Assembly: GCA_947627785.1 (NCBI GenBank)
Contig: CANQXC010000001.1
Span: forward strand, 1 to 35,960
Direction: 5' to 3'
Origin: an uncultured Clostridia bacterium
Lineage (GTDB): Bacteria > Bacillota > Clostridia > TANB77 > CAG-508
DNA length: 35,960 nt
This document shows, in pieces, positions 27,808-35,960 of this stretch; positions within the stretch are counted from its first letter, which is position 1, and every line of letters starts with the position of its first letter. Position numbers and translations under genes: made by a program. Below the pieces are notes generated by a model. The model was not told the origin of the DNA, did no database searches, and saw nothing but the letters and a program-made list of their open reading frames with translations.

Positions 27808-29710
27808 TCATTTTTTTGCTACTTTTTTTGTTTCTTTTCCCCAATTTCTTTCTAGGAATGCGTCAAAAGCAATTGCATCTTCCGTGTTCATGTTGTTTCT
27901 CATTTGCTTTATGTTTTCATCTGAAATTTTATTTGTTAATACATAACTATCATTATGATATTCTAGTATGTTTACATATCTATATAGTTCTTTATTTGTT
28001 ATTTTATGGAAATATTTTGTTGCATTATCCATAAACTTTTCTAATTTTCCTTCTATTGTTTTTTCTTTTCTATAATCATATGTATAATCTTCATGATCTT
28101 CAATTGGAATACATTCTGTTATTCTTTCTATATATCTTCTTCCTCTAAAGTCTTTTACCAAGTGAATATCAAAGTTTAATACACTAACAACTTGTTCTTC
28201 TGCAATTCTTTCATCTGTAAATGTTCCTGCTCTTAACATTGAGTTTCTTAATGCTGTTACCAAGTTTGGAAATGTTTTAGCATGGTGTGTAAATAATGTA
28301 AATTTAGATGCAACCTGTGCAGATTGAATCATCCAAGATGCTACGGGGTCTGTTGCAACCTCTCCGAATTATATTAACAGAACCATCAGTTTTTTTCTGA
28401 ACGTCCAAACATTCTTGTCCTGATATTGTTTCTGTTTCACGCATTGATAATATGTTTCTTGTTGGATATATTTTTCTTAAGTGTAACTCAAATGCAGTTT
28501 CTGTAATACGTAAGTTCATTGTTTCATATATATTTTCTATCATACCCATAAGCATTGTTGTTTTACCACAACCTTGCTCACCTGTAAGGGATATAATTCT
28601 TGCACCCTTTACTAGGAATTTTAATAATTCTATTGTTTCTTCTTTACCATCTGCTGTAACTATTTGTTCTAGTGTTGCTCTCTTTACATCGAACTTTCTT
28701 ACGAAGAAAGCCCATGTTTCAGACATACTTGGTCTTACAACAACAACTCTGGAACCATCCTTCATCTCGTTAATCTTATAACCATTTGAATCAGATAACT
28801 GACCTGGGTTATTGTATTTATATATGTTTTGACATACTCTTTTTAATTCGCTTTCTTTTCCAAATGAAAGAAATCCTAATCTTATTGATTTACCTTGGAA
28901 GAATATCCATATACTATCACAAGCTCTTGGTACCCTTGTTTCTGTTATTTGTGTTAAATAATCTCCATCTGTTTGTGCTACTTGACTTAAGAAGCTTTCT
29001 GGAAGGCCAGATACACCTCCAGATACACCATCTATGTTCATATCTCTTATTTCATCTATACTACTGTATCCTTTATAATATTGATATATTCTTTGTGTTA
29101 CTATGTTTAATTTATCTGAAAATTCTAATGAGAAATTTTCTTTTTCATAAATTTGACTTATTTCATCTTCAGTAATAACATAACTTGGTTTAGAATCACC
29201 TTCAACATATTTTAATTCAGCTAGGTTATATTTTTTTATTATTTGGGTTAGTGCTTCATACCCAAAGTCCTTTTTATACATATAAAGTATAATATCAAAT
29301 TTATCTTGTGCAGTTAAAAGTGATGGCACATCAAATGGAATTGCTTTTGATATATTTATTTCATTTACTCCATATTCTTTATATAATAAGTCATAAATCA
29401 ATTCTTTTACATATTTTTTATCATTTACATCTCCATATGTACATCCTTTTAAAGCTTTTTTTAATTCATATTTTTTGGCTTTTCTTCTTTTTAACTCTTC
29501 TTCTGATAAACCAACATCATATAAGTTTACTTTTGTTATTTCATCTAGCCTTGTTTTTATAAAATCTATCATCTCATCTAATGAGTATGATTTTTCATCT
29601 GTTACCTTTTCTTCTTCTTCAGCATTTTTATTTTTTCTAACCATGTATAGAACTAATATTCCAGCTATTATTAATACCATGAATATTAAAATTATATTTA
29701 CAACATTCAT
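27808..29710 (-). CDS. CpaF/TadA-like secretion ATPase, with a CGG +1 recoding site
   Basis: Read through CGG at 28364-28366 the protein has 633 residues. A membrane helix (about 4-24) is an unusual N-terminal addition to this normally cytosolic motor. A CpaF-type N-terminal domain follows, then Walker A LTGEQGCGKTTM with the lysine at about 383. The +1 step gives IIGEVATDPVASWMIQSAQ, where GEV matches the VGEVRG box of the family and THHAKTFPNLVTALRNS matches the His box. Zero-frame translation would lose the last 185 residues. The ATPase powers pilin polymerisation with the TadB/TadC protein. Confidence 0.92.
28364..28366 (-). other. CGG +1 recoding site (cpaF)
   Basis: The context on the gene strand is AAT ATA ATT C GGA GAG GTT GCA. 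Codon 449. The +1 frame gives NIIGEVATDP, the expected motif; zero frame runs 20 codons to TAA. Confidence 0.9.
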
Positions 29711-29734
29711 TCTTAAGTTAGCACTTCCCCTCTT

Positions 29735-30544
29735 TTATACTTGTAATTGTAACTCCTTCAATTTGTATATTATTCTTTCACCTATCTCATGTATTGATTC
29801 TATTATTGGTGCCTGTACACTGTTTTGCCTTACTTTTCTATAATTTATAATAAAATCCGCTAAATTTCCTTCATTACATACCTCAAAGAATAATGTATTA
29901 TATGGTATTCCATATACATCATGTATTCTCTCAGCTCTTTGTAAATTTTTTGCATTGTATTTAGAATATTTATCATATTTTCCAATTAAGTACATTATAT
30001 TATCATTTTTCAGAAAATCATAGTTAGCTCTTTGTCCTAAAAAGCCTTTTATATACTTTATTCTTTGTGAAATGTTGGCAACTATTAAATTAGTTTCTCG
30101 TAATATTTGTTGAATATAAGGTTCCTCTAGGCTTCCCTCAACATCTACAAAGACTAAATCATAATATTTATTTGCTAATTTTATTATGCTTGGCATATAT
30201 TCCATTTGTTTTTTATAATTTTCTTTTAATATATTATTATCTGTTAAAACCTCTAGTCTTTCTTTAAATATTGTTTTTGTATAATTGGTTATTATTTCTG
30301 GTGCTGTTTTATTACTTGATATTGCTTTTATTAAACCTCCTATACCTGTTTCTAAATCGTTTCTAGGTTTTATACCTTTTGATTGCTCCCAAAAACATTC
30401 ATCTAAACTTGTATCATTGTATTTTGCATTTATTAATAGTATTTTGTAATTTTGTTCTATTGATAGGTGTGTTGCTATTCCAGCCATAGATGTTGTTTGG
30501 GCAGTTTCACATTCATTAGTTCCGTAAAAAGTTACAACTGACAT
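29735..30544 (-). CDS. Degenerate ParA/MinD-like protein (CpaE/TadZ-like position)
   Basis: A 269-residue protein with the fold pattern of ParA/MinD ATPases: an opening beta strand MSVVTFYG, a loop at the P-loop position, a helix, KILLINAKYNDTSL at the switch I region and DLVFVDVEGS at the Walker B position. The Walker A motif is degraded to GTNECETAQTTSM, lacking the deviant lysines of KGGxGKT. In Tad systems a CpaE/TadZ protein of this family localises the assembly machinery. Here it probably acts as a pseudo-ATPase. It lies 24 bases upstream of cpaF. Assignment by operon position plus fold pattern. Confidence 0.75.
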   Translation of the reverse strand: MSVVTFYGTNECETAQTTSMAGIATHLSIEQNYKILLINAKYNDTSLDECFWEQSKGIKPRNDLETGIGGLIKAISSNKTAPEIITNYTKTIFKERLEVLTDNNILKENYKKQMEYMPSIIKLANKYYDLVFVDVEGSLEEPYIQQILRETNLIVANISQRIKYIKGFLGQRANYDFLKNDNIMYLIGKYDKYSKYNAKNLQRAERIHDVYGIPYNTLFFEVCNEGNLADFIINYRKVRQNSVQAPIIESIHEIGERIIYKLKELQLQV

Positions 30545-30578
30545 TTTTCTTCTCCTTTATTCTTTTTACTTTTCTTAA

Positions 30579-31256
30579 TTATATATTTTTTAGTAATTTT
30601 TTTATATCTCCTATTCTTACCTCTGGTGATATTTGTGAAATTACTTCTAGCATACCGTCTTTATATCCTTGAGTTAAATCCCTAAAACTAATTCTTGCAT
30701 TTCTTTGATTTTCAACAATTGCTGAATTATCTCCTGCTTCAAATGGGAAATATATTTTTTCTTTACTCCACTGTACTGATGAGTAAAAGGATAAGAAATT
30801 TAAATATTCGTCTTCTTCTTTTGCCATATTTCTTGAAAATAAAATTTTTGTCATTAATTTTTTTTCATCTGATTTTCCTATTATTTCTAATCCCTTTTTT
30901 AATGAATAATTATCAAATGCTGTTACAAAATAACATTTATCTGAAGTATATATTTCAAAACTTTCATATGTATCTCTATTATCTATATCTAGTAACATAA
31001 TATCGTATTCAAATTGAACTGCACCTGTATAGCTTTGTATTTCTTGTAATGTATCAAAGCCTACTGCTATATCTATATCTTCATATGTTGTTATATAGCA
31101 TTTACTAGGTGTTATACAAGGAACCGTATATCTTGTTTTTTGTAATGTAGTTCCATCTATGATTAAGATTTTAAGTCCGGCTCCTGTAAGTAATTTCGAT
31201 ATATATATTATCAAATCTGTTTTATCATATGCTCCTACAAACCCTATCTTTTTCAA
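30579..31256 (-). CDS. Second degenerate ParA-like protein
   Basis: 225 residues starting MKKIGFVGAYDKTDLIIYISKLL, a P-loop-type opening in which the GKGGxGKT residues have become GAYDKTD. The helix GAGLKILIIDGTTLQKTR and YDIMLLDIDN fit switch and Walker B positions of ParA/MinD folds. The C-terminal half is helical with basic residues. Together with the next gene it gives a tandem of two related, individually degenerate ATPase-like proteins between the CpaB and CpaF genes. A heterodimer is possible but unproven. The alternative is a different Rossmann-like fold. Confidence 0.65.
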   Translation of the reverse strand: MKKIGFVGAYDKTDLIIYISKLLTGAGLKILIIDGTTLQKTRYTVPCITPSKCYITTYEDIDIAVGFDTLQEIQSYTGAVQFEYDIMLLDIDNRDTYESFEIYTSDKCYFVTAFDNYSLKKGLEIIGKSDEKKLMTKILFSRNMAKEEDEYLNFLSFYSSVQWSKEKIYFPFEAGDNSAIVENQRNARISFRDLTQGYKDGMLEVISQISPEVRIGDIKKLLKNI

Positions 31257-31281
31257 GTTAAGTTTCCTCCTAATCTATTGT

Positions 31282-32214
31282 TTAATATCCTTCTAATCCA
31301 GATAAGTAATTTTGTCTTGCTTCTCTTGCATTTTCTATTTGTTGTTGCATTCCTGCTTCAATATTGAATTTTTCCTCATCAGCATATTGAGCCTTCTGTG
31401 CATCAATTCTTTCTCTTACACTATATCCAGAATAATTAGCATTAAATCTATCTGTTATTGCTTTTCTTGCAATATCTACAATATTTGGATCTGTTAATAT
31501 TAAATTATATATTTCTGCTGTTGGTACATATGTAACCTCTGCTTTTTCTTGAAGCCCTGCTTCTACATATTTTGCCAAATACATTTCTGATGATGTCATA
31601 ACATATGATTCTACTATTGCACTGTTTAGCAATACTATTTCATCTTCAGTTAAATTTAATCCTACTGTTTGTCCATATATATTTTCTATTTTTTTATGTG
31701 AAAGTACTATGAAATCTTGAGCATTTGGTAATCTTAATCTTAAATCTACATATTCTCCTATTTCTAGTGTTGTAGACATAGTAATCATATTATATTCTAC
31801 ATATCTTAATGAATCTGGTGTTTCTTCTTCATCTGTTAACATACTTCTTGTTAATATTGTTCCACCTTCTAATGCTAATTTGCTATTTCCACCTGTAAAA
31901 GGTATTTTCTGTACATTACCTGATTGATCTAGCATCTCAGCTGGAATTAAATCTCCTCTTTGTTGTGCCGTTGCTGGGATTTCTACAACCTCCACCATAT
32001 TACTTGTTATTTCTTCTCCTGAATCAACACTTGATGTTGCTGTTAATCTATATACTGCATACATTTGTTGTTCCTCTTCTTTTTCTTCTTCTATCATAGG
32101 TTTTATCATTAGCATATAAACTACTACTCCTATTAAAATTGCTATTATTAACATTACTGCAAAACCTACTAAAAAAGCATTTCTTGTTTTTCTTTGCATT
32201 GGATTTGATGCCAT
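31282..32214 (-). CDS. SAF-domain CpaB/RcpC-like pilus assembly protein
   Basis: 310 residues from the ATG at 32214, which has AGGGGGG upstream; an in-frame upstream extension overlaps the promoter and is rejected. After basic residues, a membrane helix (about 13-36) and an acidic stretch (EEEKEEEQQ) comes a SAF-type domain (VYRLTATSSVDSGEEITSNMVEVVEIP). Next is a region with LEGGTILTRSMLTDEEE and EIGEYVDLRLRLP, as in CpaB/RcpC. The C-terminus is helical. In Tad systems CpaB is a periplasmic or extracytoplasmic component; a monoderm role is unclear. It is the first gene of the operon, behind a good promoter. Confidence 0.85.
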   Translation of the reverse strand: MASNPMQRKTRNAFLVGFAVMLIIAILIGVVVYMLMIKPMIEEEKEEEQQMYAVYRLTATSSVDSGEEITSNMVEVVEIPATAQQRGDLIPAEMLDQSGNVQKIPFTGGNSKLALEGGTILTRSMLTDEEETPDSLRYVEYNMITMSTTLEIGEYVDLRLRLPNAQDFIVLSHKKIENIYGQTVGLNLTEDEIVLLNSAIVESYVMTSSEMYLAKYVEAGLQEKAEVTYVPTAEIYNLILTDPNIVDIARKAITDRFNANYSGYSVRERIDAQKAQYADEEKFNIEAGMQQQIENAREARQNYLSGLEGY

Positions 32215-32251
32215 AATTATTCCCCCTATTTTTTTATTTTTGTTTATTTTA

Positions 32252-32280
32252 ATTCTACAACAAAACATATAAATTTTCAA
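32252..32280 (-). promoter_or_regulatory. Sigma-A-type promoter of the pilus operon
   Basis: On the minus strand TTGAAA (32275-32280) and TAGAAT (32252-32257) are 17 bases apart. The ATG at 32214 is 38 bases beyond the -10 element. A phased box array lies just upstream. Confidence 0.65.
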
Positions 32281-32293
32281 TATATTTTATATT

Positions 32294-32335
32294 TTGTAAT
32301 ATATTCTTAATAATCTTGTAATATTTTTGTAATAT
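32294..32335. promoter_or_regulatory. Phased TTGTAATAT boxes upstream of the pilus operon
   Basis: Three identical TTGTAATAT copies start at 32294, 32316 and 32327, spaced 22 and 11 bp. The array is 14 bp from the operon -35 element. The box core TGTAA matches the four boxes at 779-816, in the opposite orientation relative to the gene. The 335-base gap between the pilus operon and the SASP gene holds nothing else obvious beyond very AT-rich DNA. Confidence 0.5.
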
Positions 32336-32549
32336 TTGTATTTTTTTGTTTTATTTTTTAGTTTGTCATATGAAAAATTTTATAAAAATTATTTTTATTT
32401 TTTTCTTAATTTACTTTTTTATAGCACCTATTTTTCTTCCATTTTTTCTAAAAATTACTAGTGTATTTTGCTTTTTTTTGCACATTCTATTGTTGTAAAG
32501 CTTAATAATGCTTTTTATAACATTTATTATGCAGGAGGTGAAATTTAAA

Positions 32550-32756
32550 ATGGCAAACTCAAATTCAAATAGAACATTAGTACCAGAAGCTCAAGATTCT
32601 TTAAATCAATTCAAATATGAAGTAGCTTCAGAAGTTGGTGTTAATTTAAAAAACGGATACAATGGTGATATATCTTCAAGAGATGCTGGAAGAATCGGTG
32701 GTAACATGGTTAAGAAAATGATTCAAAAGGCTGAAAGTCAAATGTTAAGTAAATAG
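32550..32756 (+). CDS. Alpha/beta-type small acid-soluble spore protein
   Basis: A 68-residue SASP that coats forespore DNA and protects it from UV and heat. The start ATG at 32550 has CAGGAGG eight bases upstream. The two family blocks are LNQFKYEVASEVG, containing the germination-protease cleavage region, and DISSRDAGRIGGNMVKKMI. The gene is very likely transcribed in the forespore by sigma-G, but only a poor -10-like CATTCTA with a GTGTATT upstream was found at about 32460-32490. It is the clearest sign that the organism sporulates. Confidence 0.93.
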   Translation: MANSNSNRTLVPEAQDSLNQFKYEVASEVGVNLKNGYNGDISSRDAGRIGGNMVKKMIQKAESQMLSK

Positions 32757-32770
32757 TTGTATTTACTTTA

Positions 32771-32817
32771 TATAATTTAAAGACAGTTTCTTTTATCGAA
32801 ACTGTCTTTAAATTATA
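32771..32817. terminator. Strong hairpin terminator between SASP and FGE-like genes
   Basis: TATAATTTAAAGACAGTTTC pairs with GAAACTGTCTTTAAATTATA around a 7-base loop. It sits between convergent genes and can serve both. Confidence 0.85.
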
Positions 32818-32871
32818 AATTCTTTCAAAATTATCTAACATATAATTATTAGTATTTATTCTATAAATTGT

Positions 32872-34227
32872 CTATTTTACATATAGCATTAGTTGAGAAC
32901 CATAGTAAACCGGAGCATTGCTCGGTGCTAAACTGTCACGTGAACATGCAGAAGCACTCCAACCGAAAGAACCGCCCCTAGCCATCCTATTGTCAGTATA
33001 GACATGCTCTGTAGTCCATACTCTCATATTTCCTTCCAAGTCATAGATATTCTTTGATAAATCGGTACTTTGTGAACCTGTATTATATGGTTCTCTGAAA
33101 TTATGTTCTATTTCTCCTACTTGTTTTATATTATAACTTTCTGTATTTGCAAATAGTACCTCTTGGTCATATGCCGTCCCTTGTATCATTGTACTTCCTA
33201 TACTATCATTTAATTCTTTATTCTTTGCATAATTTACTTGTTCTCCATACATCCTATACCATGTTACATTATTTATTCCTGTAGTCGTTCCAGCTACTAC
33301 TCTTACTGTTGTATCTTTTGTTCCTGAATTACTCATATTACTCGTCTCGTATCTTCCTACATAGTATCCCCCATTTGTATATACACTCGCTACTATTTTA
33401 TTATATTCATCTTGTAAATATCCTTTAAAATCTTCTATATTTGCAAATTTTGTTCCCAATATGTTGTTCATTTGATCTAAATATTCAACATTTCCATCAT
33501 AGCTTGTGCTTGTTACACTTGGTTCCCTTAGTCCAGAGTTTGGCGTATAAGTTTCTGTAAATTTTATTTTAAAAGTATCTAATGAAGTATTACTTGCGTA
33601 TAACCTTCCTGCCATTTGCGTACAATCACCATGTGCTGTACATGTTGCTTGTCCATCTATTACCGTTATTTGACATGCACCTGTTCCATAATCTCCTGTT
33701 CCTTTATTTTGGCATATATACATATCATTTATATCTCCTGTGTGTGTTGCATTATTATCTGACGTATTTTTAATTGGTATCCATACAAATTGATCATATT
33801 CCTCTTTTGCTTTTTCTACATCTGCTGAATTACTCCAATCTACTGTTTCTCCTTCTGGTATTACATAAACAACTAGTCCATTTTCTATAGTATTTTCTCC
33901 TGATACTCCTGATACTGTAAATCCTTCTGGTATTATTGCTGTTTTCCCTTTAGAATCAGTATATCTTGATGTTACTTTAGCTCTTTCTCCTGCAATTACA
34001 GCTGCCATTGAATTATTTTTTATTTCTTGTGCTTTTGCTACGTAATCATTATATATTTCTTCTACATTATCTACTTCTGTTTCATATGTTTTTCTCATTT
34101 CTTCCTTTAACTCTGCTTGAGCCTGCCTTCTATTTGTTATTATTGTATATGTACTTAATAAAAAAGCTAGCATAAATAACATTGTAACTAACGTTATTAC
34201 AGTTATTGCACCATTTTCTTTTTTCAT
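32872..34227 (-). CDS. Prepilin-like surface protein with an FGE/SUMF1-fold C-terminus
   Basis: 451 residues. The N-terminus, KKENGAITVITLVTMLFMLAFLLS, resembles a type IV prepilin or TadE-like leader and helix: basic, Gly before the hydrophobic helix. A coiled coil follows at about 35-75. The C-terminal region (about 110-451) resembles the formylglycine-generating-enzyme/C-type-lectin fold: EYDQFVWIPI, GGYYVGRYE, the DLEGNMRVWTTE box and MARGGSFGWSASACSRD. No active-site pair for FGE chemistry is evident, so binding rather than catalysis is likely. The last 120 bases are visibly more GC-rich than the rest, which is unusual here. It lies upstream of the pilus operon on the same strand but is separated by the SASP gene. 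Confidence 0.8.
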   Translation of the reverse strand: MKKENGAITVITLVTMLFMLAFLLSTYTIITNRRQAQAELKEEMRKTYETEVDNVEEIYNDYVAKAQEIKNNSMAAVIAGERAKVTSRYTDSKGKTAIIPEGFTVSGVSGENTIENGLVVYVIPEGETVDWSNSADVEKAKEEYDQFVWIPIKNTSDNNATHTGDINDMYICQNKGTGDYGTGACQITVIDGQATCTAHGDCTQMAGRLYASNTSLDTFKIKFTETYTPNSGLREPSVTSTSYDGNVEYLDQMNNILGTKFANIEDFKGYLQDEYNKIVASVYTNGGYYVGRYETSNMSNSGTKDTTVRVVAGTTTGINNVTWYRMYGEQVNYAKNKELNDSIGSTMIQGTAYDQEVLFANTESYNIKQVGEIEHNFREPYNTGSQSTDLSKNIYDLEGNMRVWTTEHVYTDNRMARGGSFGWSASACSRDSLAPSNAPVYYGSQLMLYVK

Positions 34228-34338
34228 AAGTTTTCCTCCTCAAAATATGAGTATTTATTTTTACACTTAAATAAATTGTATTACATAAATATAACTTTTT
34301 CAAGAGTTTTTGTAAACTAATTTTTTACATTAAATTTC

Positions 34339-34800
34339 TTATTTACTTGTTGAGCCAAATCCACCTGTTCTTTCGCCTTGACTTACATCATTATCAGTTA
34401 TTAGAAACTTTTGGAATATACCTTGTCCTATTGCTTCTCCTTTTTTTATTTCTATATCTTCATCTTTTATATTATAAAATGCAAACATTATATGTCCATC
34501 ATTATCTGGATTTCCATAATAGTCTTTATCTATTACTCCTATACTATTTGCAAGTATTAATCCCTTTTTACCTGGGTTTGAACTTCTATTTGCAAGTATT
34601 AAAACCTCATCTTCTCCCATATATGCTTTTATACCTGTTTTTACTAATGTTGGTTTCATTCCTTTCTTAAAACTTGGAATAATTGTATCCTCAGCCGCTT
34701 CTATATCATATCCTGCTGAATGTTTTGTTTTTCTTACTGGTAAGTTTATATTGTTATTTTCAAATCCTTTTGCTATTTCAAATCCTCTTTCTTTTTTCAT
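34339..34800 (-). CDS. dut: dUTP diphosphatase
   Basis: A 153-residue homotrimeric dUTPase that hydrolyses dUTP to dUMP and keeps uracil out of DNA. Motif 1 is SAGYDIEAAED (about 27), motif 2 NRSSNPGKKGLIL (about 72), motif 3 IGVIDKDYYGN with the catalytic Asp (about 88-97), motif 4 EAIGQGIFQKF, and motif 5 GERTGGFGSTSK at the extreme C-terminus. All five are intact, and AAAGGA precedes the ATG. It stands alone between AT-rich gaps. Confidence 0.95.
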   Translation of the reverse strand: MKKERGFEIAKGFENNNINLPVRKTKHSAGYDIEAAEDTIIPSFKKGMKPTLVKTGIKAYMGEDEVLILANRSSNPGKKGLILANSIGVIDKDYYGNPDNDGHIMFAFYNIKDEDIEIKKGEAIGQGIFQKFLITDNDVSQGERTGGFGSTSK

Positions 34801-34996
34801 AATTTAAATCATCCTTTCTTTCTATTAATTTTAAGTACATTTTTTGTATTAAAAATTTTAATTTTATACTTTTTATATTTAATAAATTATATTTTTAATT
34901 TTTATTTATTGCATTTTTTAATTTATATCTACAAATTTCTTTCTTATTCACCATTAATTAACAATTATCATAAATTATATTGGAGGGTATAGATTT

Positions 34997-35278
34997 ATGT
35001 ATTTTACACTCTATAGATTTTTTGCGGAAAGGAATGATATTTGCATGAGTGATATTTCTTTGGATAAATTACCCTTAAATTCTTCTGGGAAAATAATTTC
35101 TTTAAATTGTTCTGGTTCTCTTCAAAGGAGATTATTAGACCTTGGTTTAGTTAAAAATACTAGTATTAAAGCTTCTCTTAAAAGTCCTTTTGGAGACCCT
35201 ACTGCTTATGAGGTTCGTGGCTGTTTAATTGCCCTTCGCAAAGAAGATGCACATTCTATTTTAGTAAGCAAAACATAA
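34997..35278 (+). CDS. FeoA-like ferrous iron transport accessory protein
   Basis: An SH3-like beta-barrel FeoA domain is visible (KIISLNCSGSLQRRLLDLGL and PFGDPTAYEVRGCLIALRKEDA, which end FeoA proteins). Two starts are possible. GGAGGG lies nine bases before ATG 34997, giving 93 residues. The in-frame ATG at 35045 gives 77 residues, the usual FeoA length, and is preceded by AAAGGAA. I keep the first because its binding site is stronger, but the second is plausible. No FeoB follows: the next plus-strand DNA is a terminator and the next gene is convergent. It could be an orphan FeoA. Confidence 0.8.
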   Translation: MYFTLYRFFAERNDICMSDISLDKLPLNSSGKIISLNCSGSLQRRLLDLGLVKNTSIKASLKSPFGDPTAYEVRGCLIALRKEDAHSILVSKT

Positions 35279-35313
35279 ATTGGAAAAAATCATTATATAA
35301 AGTATAAGAACCC

Positions 35314-35348
35314 TACCCACCATCACAATCAAAGATTGTGGGTGGGTA
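35314..35348. terminator. Bidirectional hairpin, copy 2 of a TACCCACC repeat
   Basis: TACCCACC and GGTGGGTA enclose an inner stem CACAATC/GATTGTG with an AAA loop and a two-base bulge. The arm ends and the TCAAAGATTG core match 11107-11142. Confidence 0.7.
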
Positions 35349-35371
35349 CCCTGGGAACCTTGTTATTAATT

Positions 35372-35960
35372 TTATTCCCACTCTTTTTGCTTCATTTCTA
35401 CATATATAGGTCTTTCCTCTCCAATAAGTGTTGATTTTCCGGTGTCCTGGATACACTATTGTATCTTTCGGAAGATTTATTAATTTGTTTGTTATTGAGC
35501 TTATTATGTTTTCAAAACTACTTGTTGGCAAGTCTACTCTTCCCCATGCTCCTCTAAAAAGTGTATCTCCTGAAAATAACATTTTTTCCTGCTCGCAATA
35601 TAAACATATGCTTCCGTGAGGTATGCCCCGGTGTGTGTATTACTTTAAATTCTAATTCTCCTATGTGCAATATATCATTATCATCTACTCTTGCAGCTCC
35701 TTGTATTGTTATTGGTTCTAATCCTATATGTGTACTTAAATTAATGTTTATATCTTTTAAACCTATTTCATCCTTCCTATGTATTAAAATTTGTCCTCCA
35801 TATTTTTGTTTTATCTTTTGTACACCTGCTATATGATCTCCATGGCAATGTGTTAATAGTATATATTTTAATTTTACTTGCATTGCATCTAATATCTCTA
35901 TTAAATTTTCTGTAGCTTGACCTGGGTCTATAATCATAGTCTCTTTTGTTTTTTCATCTT
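35372..35960 (-). CDS. MBL-fold hydrolase (glyoxalase II-like), two CGG +1 recoding sites, 5' partial
   Basis: The frame continues past the window end (DEKTKET before MIIDPG), so the start is outside. The metal motif THCHGDHIAG is near the beginning, followed by VIHTPGHTS. CGG at 35614-35616 shifts into GSICLYCEQEK and LFSGDTLFRGAWGRVDLP. CGG at 35439-35441 shifts VYPGH into GKSTLIGEERPIY and a stop at 35372-35374. With both shifts all zinc-ligand motifs (HxHxDH, the HTPGHT histidine, SGDTL, YPGH) lie in one frame, and the PGHGKST ending is typical of YcbL/GloB-type proteins. Without them the protein is truncated. It acts on small thioesters or similar; substrate unknown. Confidence 0.88.
35439..35441 (-). 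other. CGG +1 recoding site (MBL hydrolase 3' site)
   Basis: The context on the gene strand is CCA GGA CAC C GGA AAA TCA ACA. The +1 frame gives PGHGKST, while zero frame gives PGHRKIN and overruns the normal end by about 20 residues into the terminator hairpin. Confidence 0.85.
35614..35616 (-). other. CGG +1 recoding site (MBL hydrolase 5' site)
   Basis: The context on the gene strand is CAT ACC TCA C GGA AGC ATA. The +1 frame gives HTPGHTSGSICLY; zero frame gives 20 unrelated codons and TAA. Confidence 0.88.

Noticed and set aside
27816..28331. A separate ATPase gene beginning MIQSAQ
   Set aside because: It starts in the middle of a conserved CpaF block with no ribosome binding site; the CGG shift joins it to the upstream part without a gap.

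Overview
The window is a very AT-rich chromosomal segment from a spore-forming Clostridia-like Firmicute. Evidence for this is an alpha/beta small acid-soluble spore protein, a CotF-type coat protein, a SpoIIIE/FtsK translocase, AGA-dominated arginine codons and GGAGG ribosome binding sites. It is probably an uncultured gut-type lineage, but the species cannot be told from the sequence. Most genes lie on the minus strand.

Layout: a DinD tail fragment and an orphan small gene with a promoter and four phased boxes (1-820); mtaB, ftsK/spoIIIE, a coiled-coil gene and rsmD (821-5793); a heterodimeric ABC exporter (5976-9613); a REP/MITE-like element; a duplicated PHH-motif (DUF305-like) protein diverging from two coat-type genes (9733-11101); a GH15 glucoamylase, a beta-CASP ribonuclease and a large orphan (11158-16337); a site-2-type protease, a small membrane protein, lysS and the divergent udk (16488-19947). 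A 12-kb Tad-like pilus operon (20046-32214, minus strand) follows. It reads SAF/CpaB protein, two degenerate ParA-like proteins, CpaF ATPase, fused TadB/TadC, seven small or large pilin-like proteins and a sortase. Last come an SASP gene, a pilin-like/FGE-fold protein, dut, feoA and an MBL hydrolase cut by the window end.

The main discovery is a translational anomaly. Six genes (mtaB, udk, the pilus tip-like protein, a pilin, cpaF, the MBL hydrolase) are each broken by +1 frame breaks, eight in all. Every break is an extra C directly before an in-frame glycine codon GGN, creating an in-frame CGG. Skipping that C (or reading CGGN as a four-base glycine codon) restores MtaB TLGCKVNQYET, the Udk P-loop GGTGSGKST, the CpaF IIGEV motif, the MBL HTPGHTSGS and PGHGKST motifs, and a pilin C-terminus homologous to the neighbouring pilins. 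By manual scan CGG occurs in frame in this window only at these eight sites and never as ordinary arginine, although about 48 out-of-frame CGG triplets occur on coding strands. The simplest reading is that CGG is an unassigned codon in this organism that drives +1 frameshifting to glycine. The closest precedent I know is the Perkinsus mitochondrial cox1 gene, where in-frame AGG and CCC are shifted. I know of no bacterial example.

Other points worth attention: leaderless pilin-like proteins sharing MENASKAL, tandem degenerate ParA-like ATPases, competing hairpins between pilin genes, TTACA/TGTAA boxes at 11-bp phase in front of two promoters, and an FGE-fold protein whose 3' end is GC-rich and could be a diversified region.
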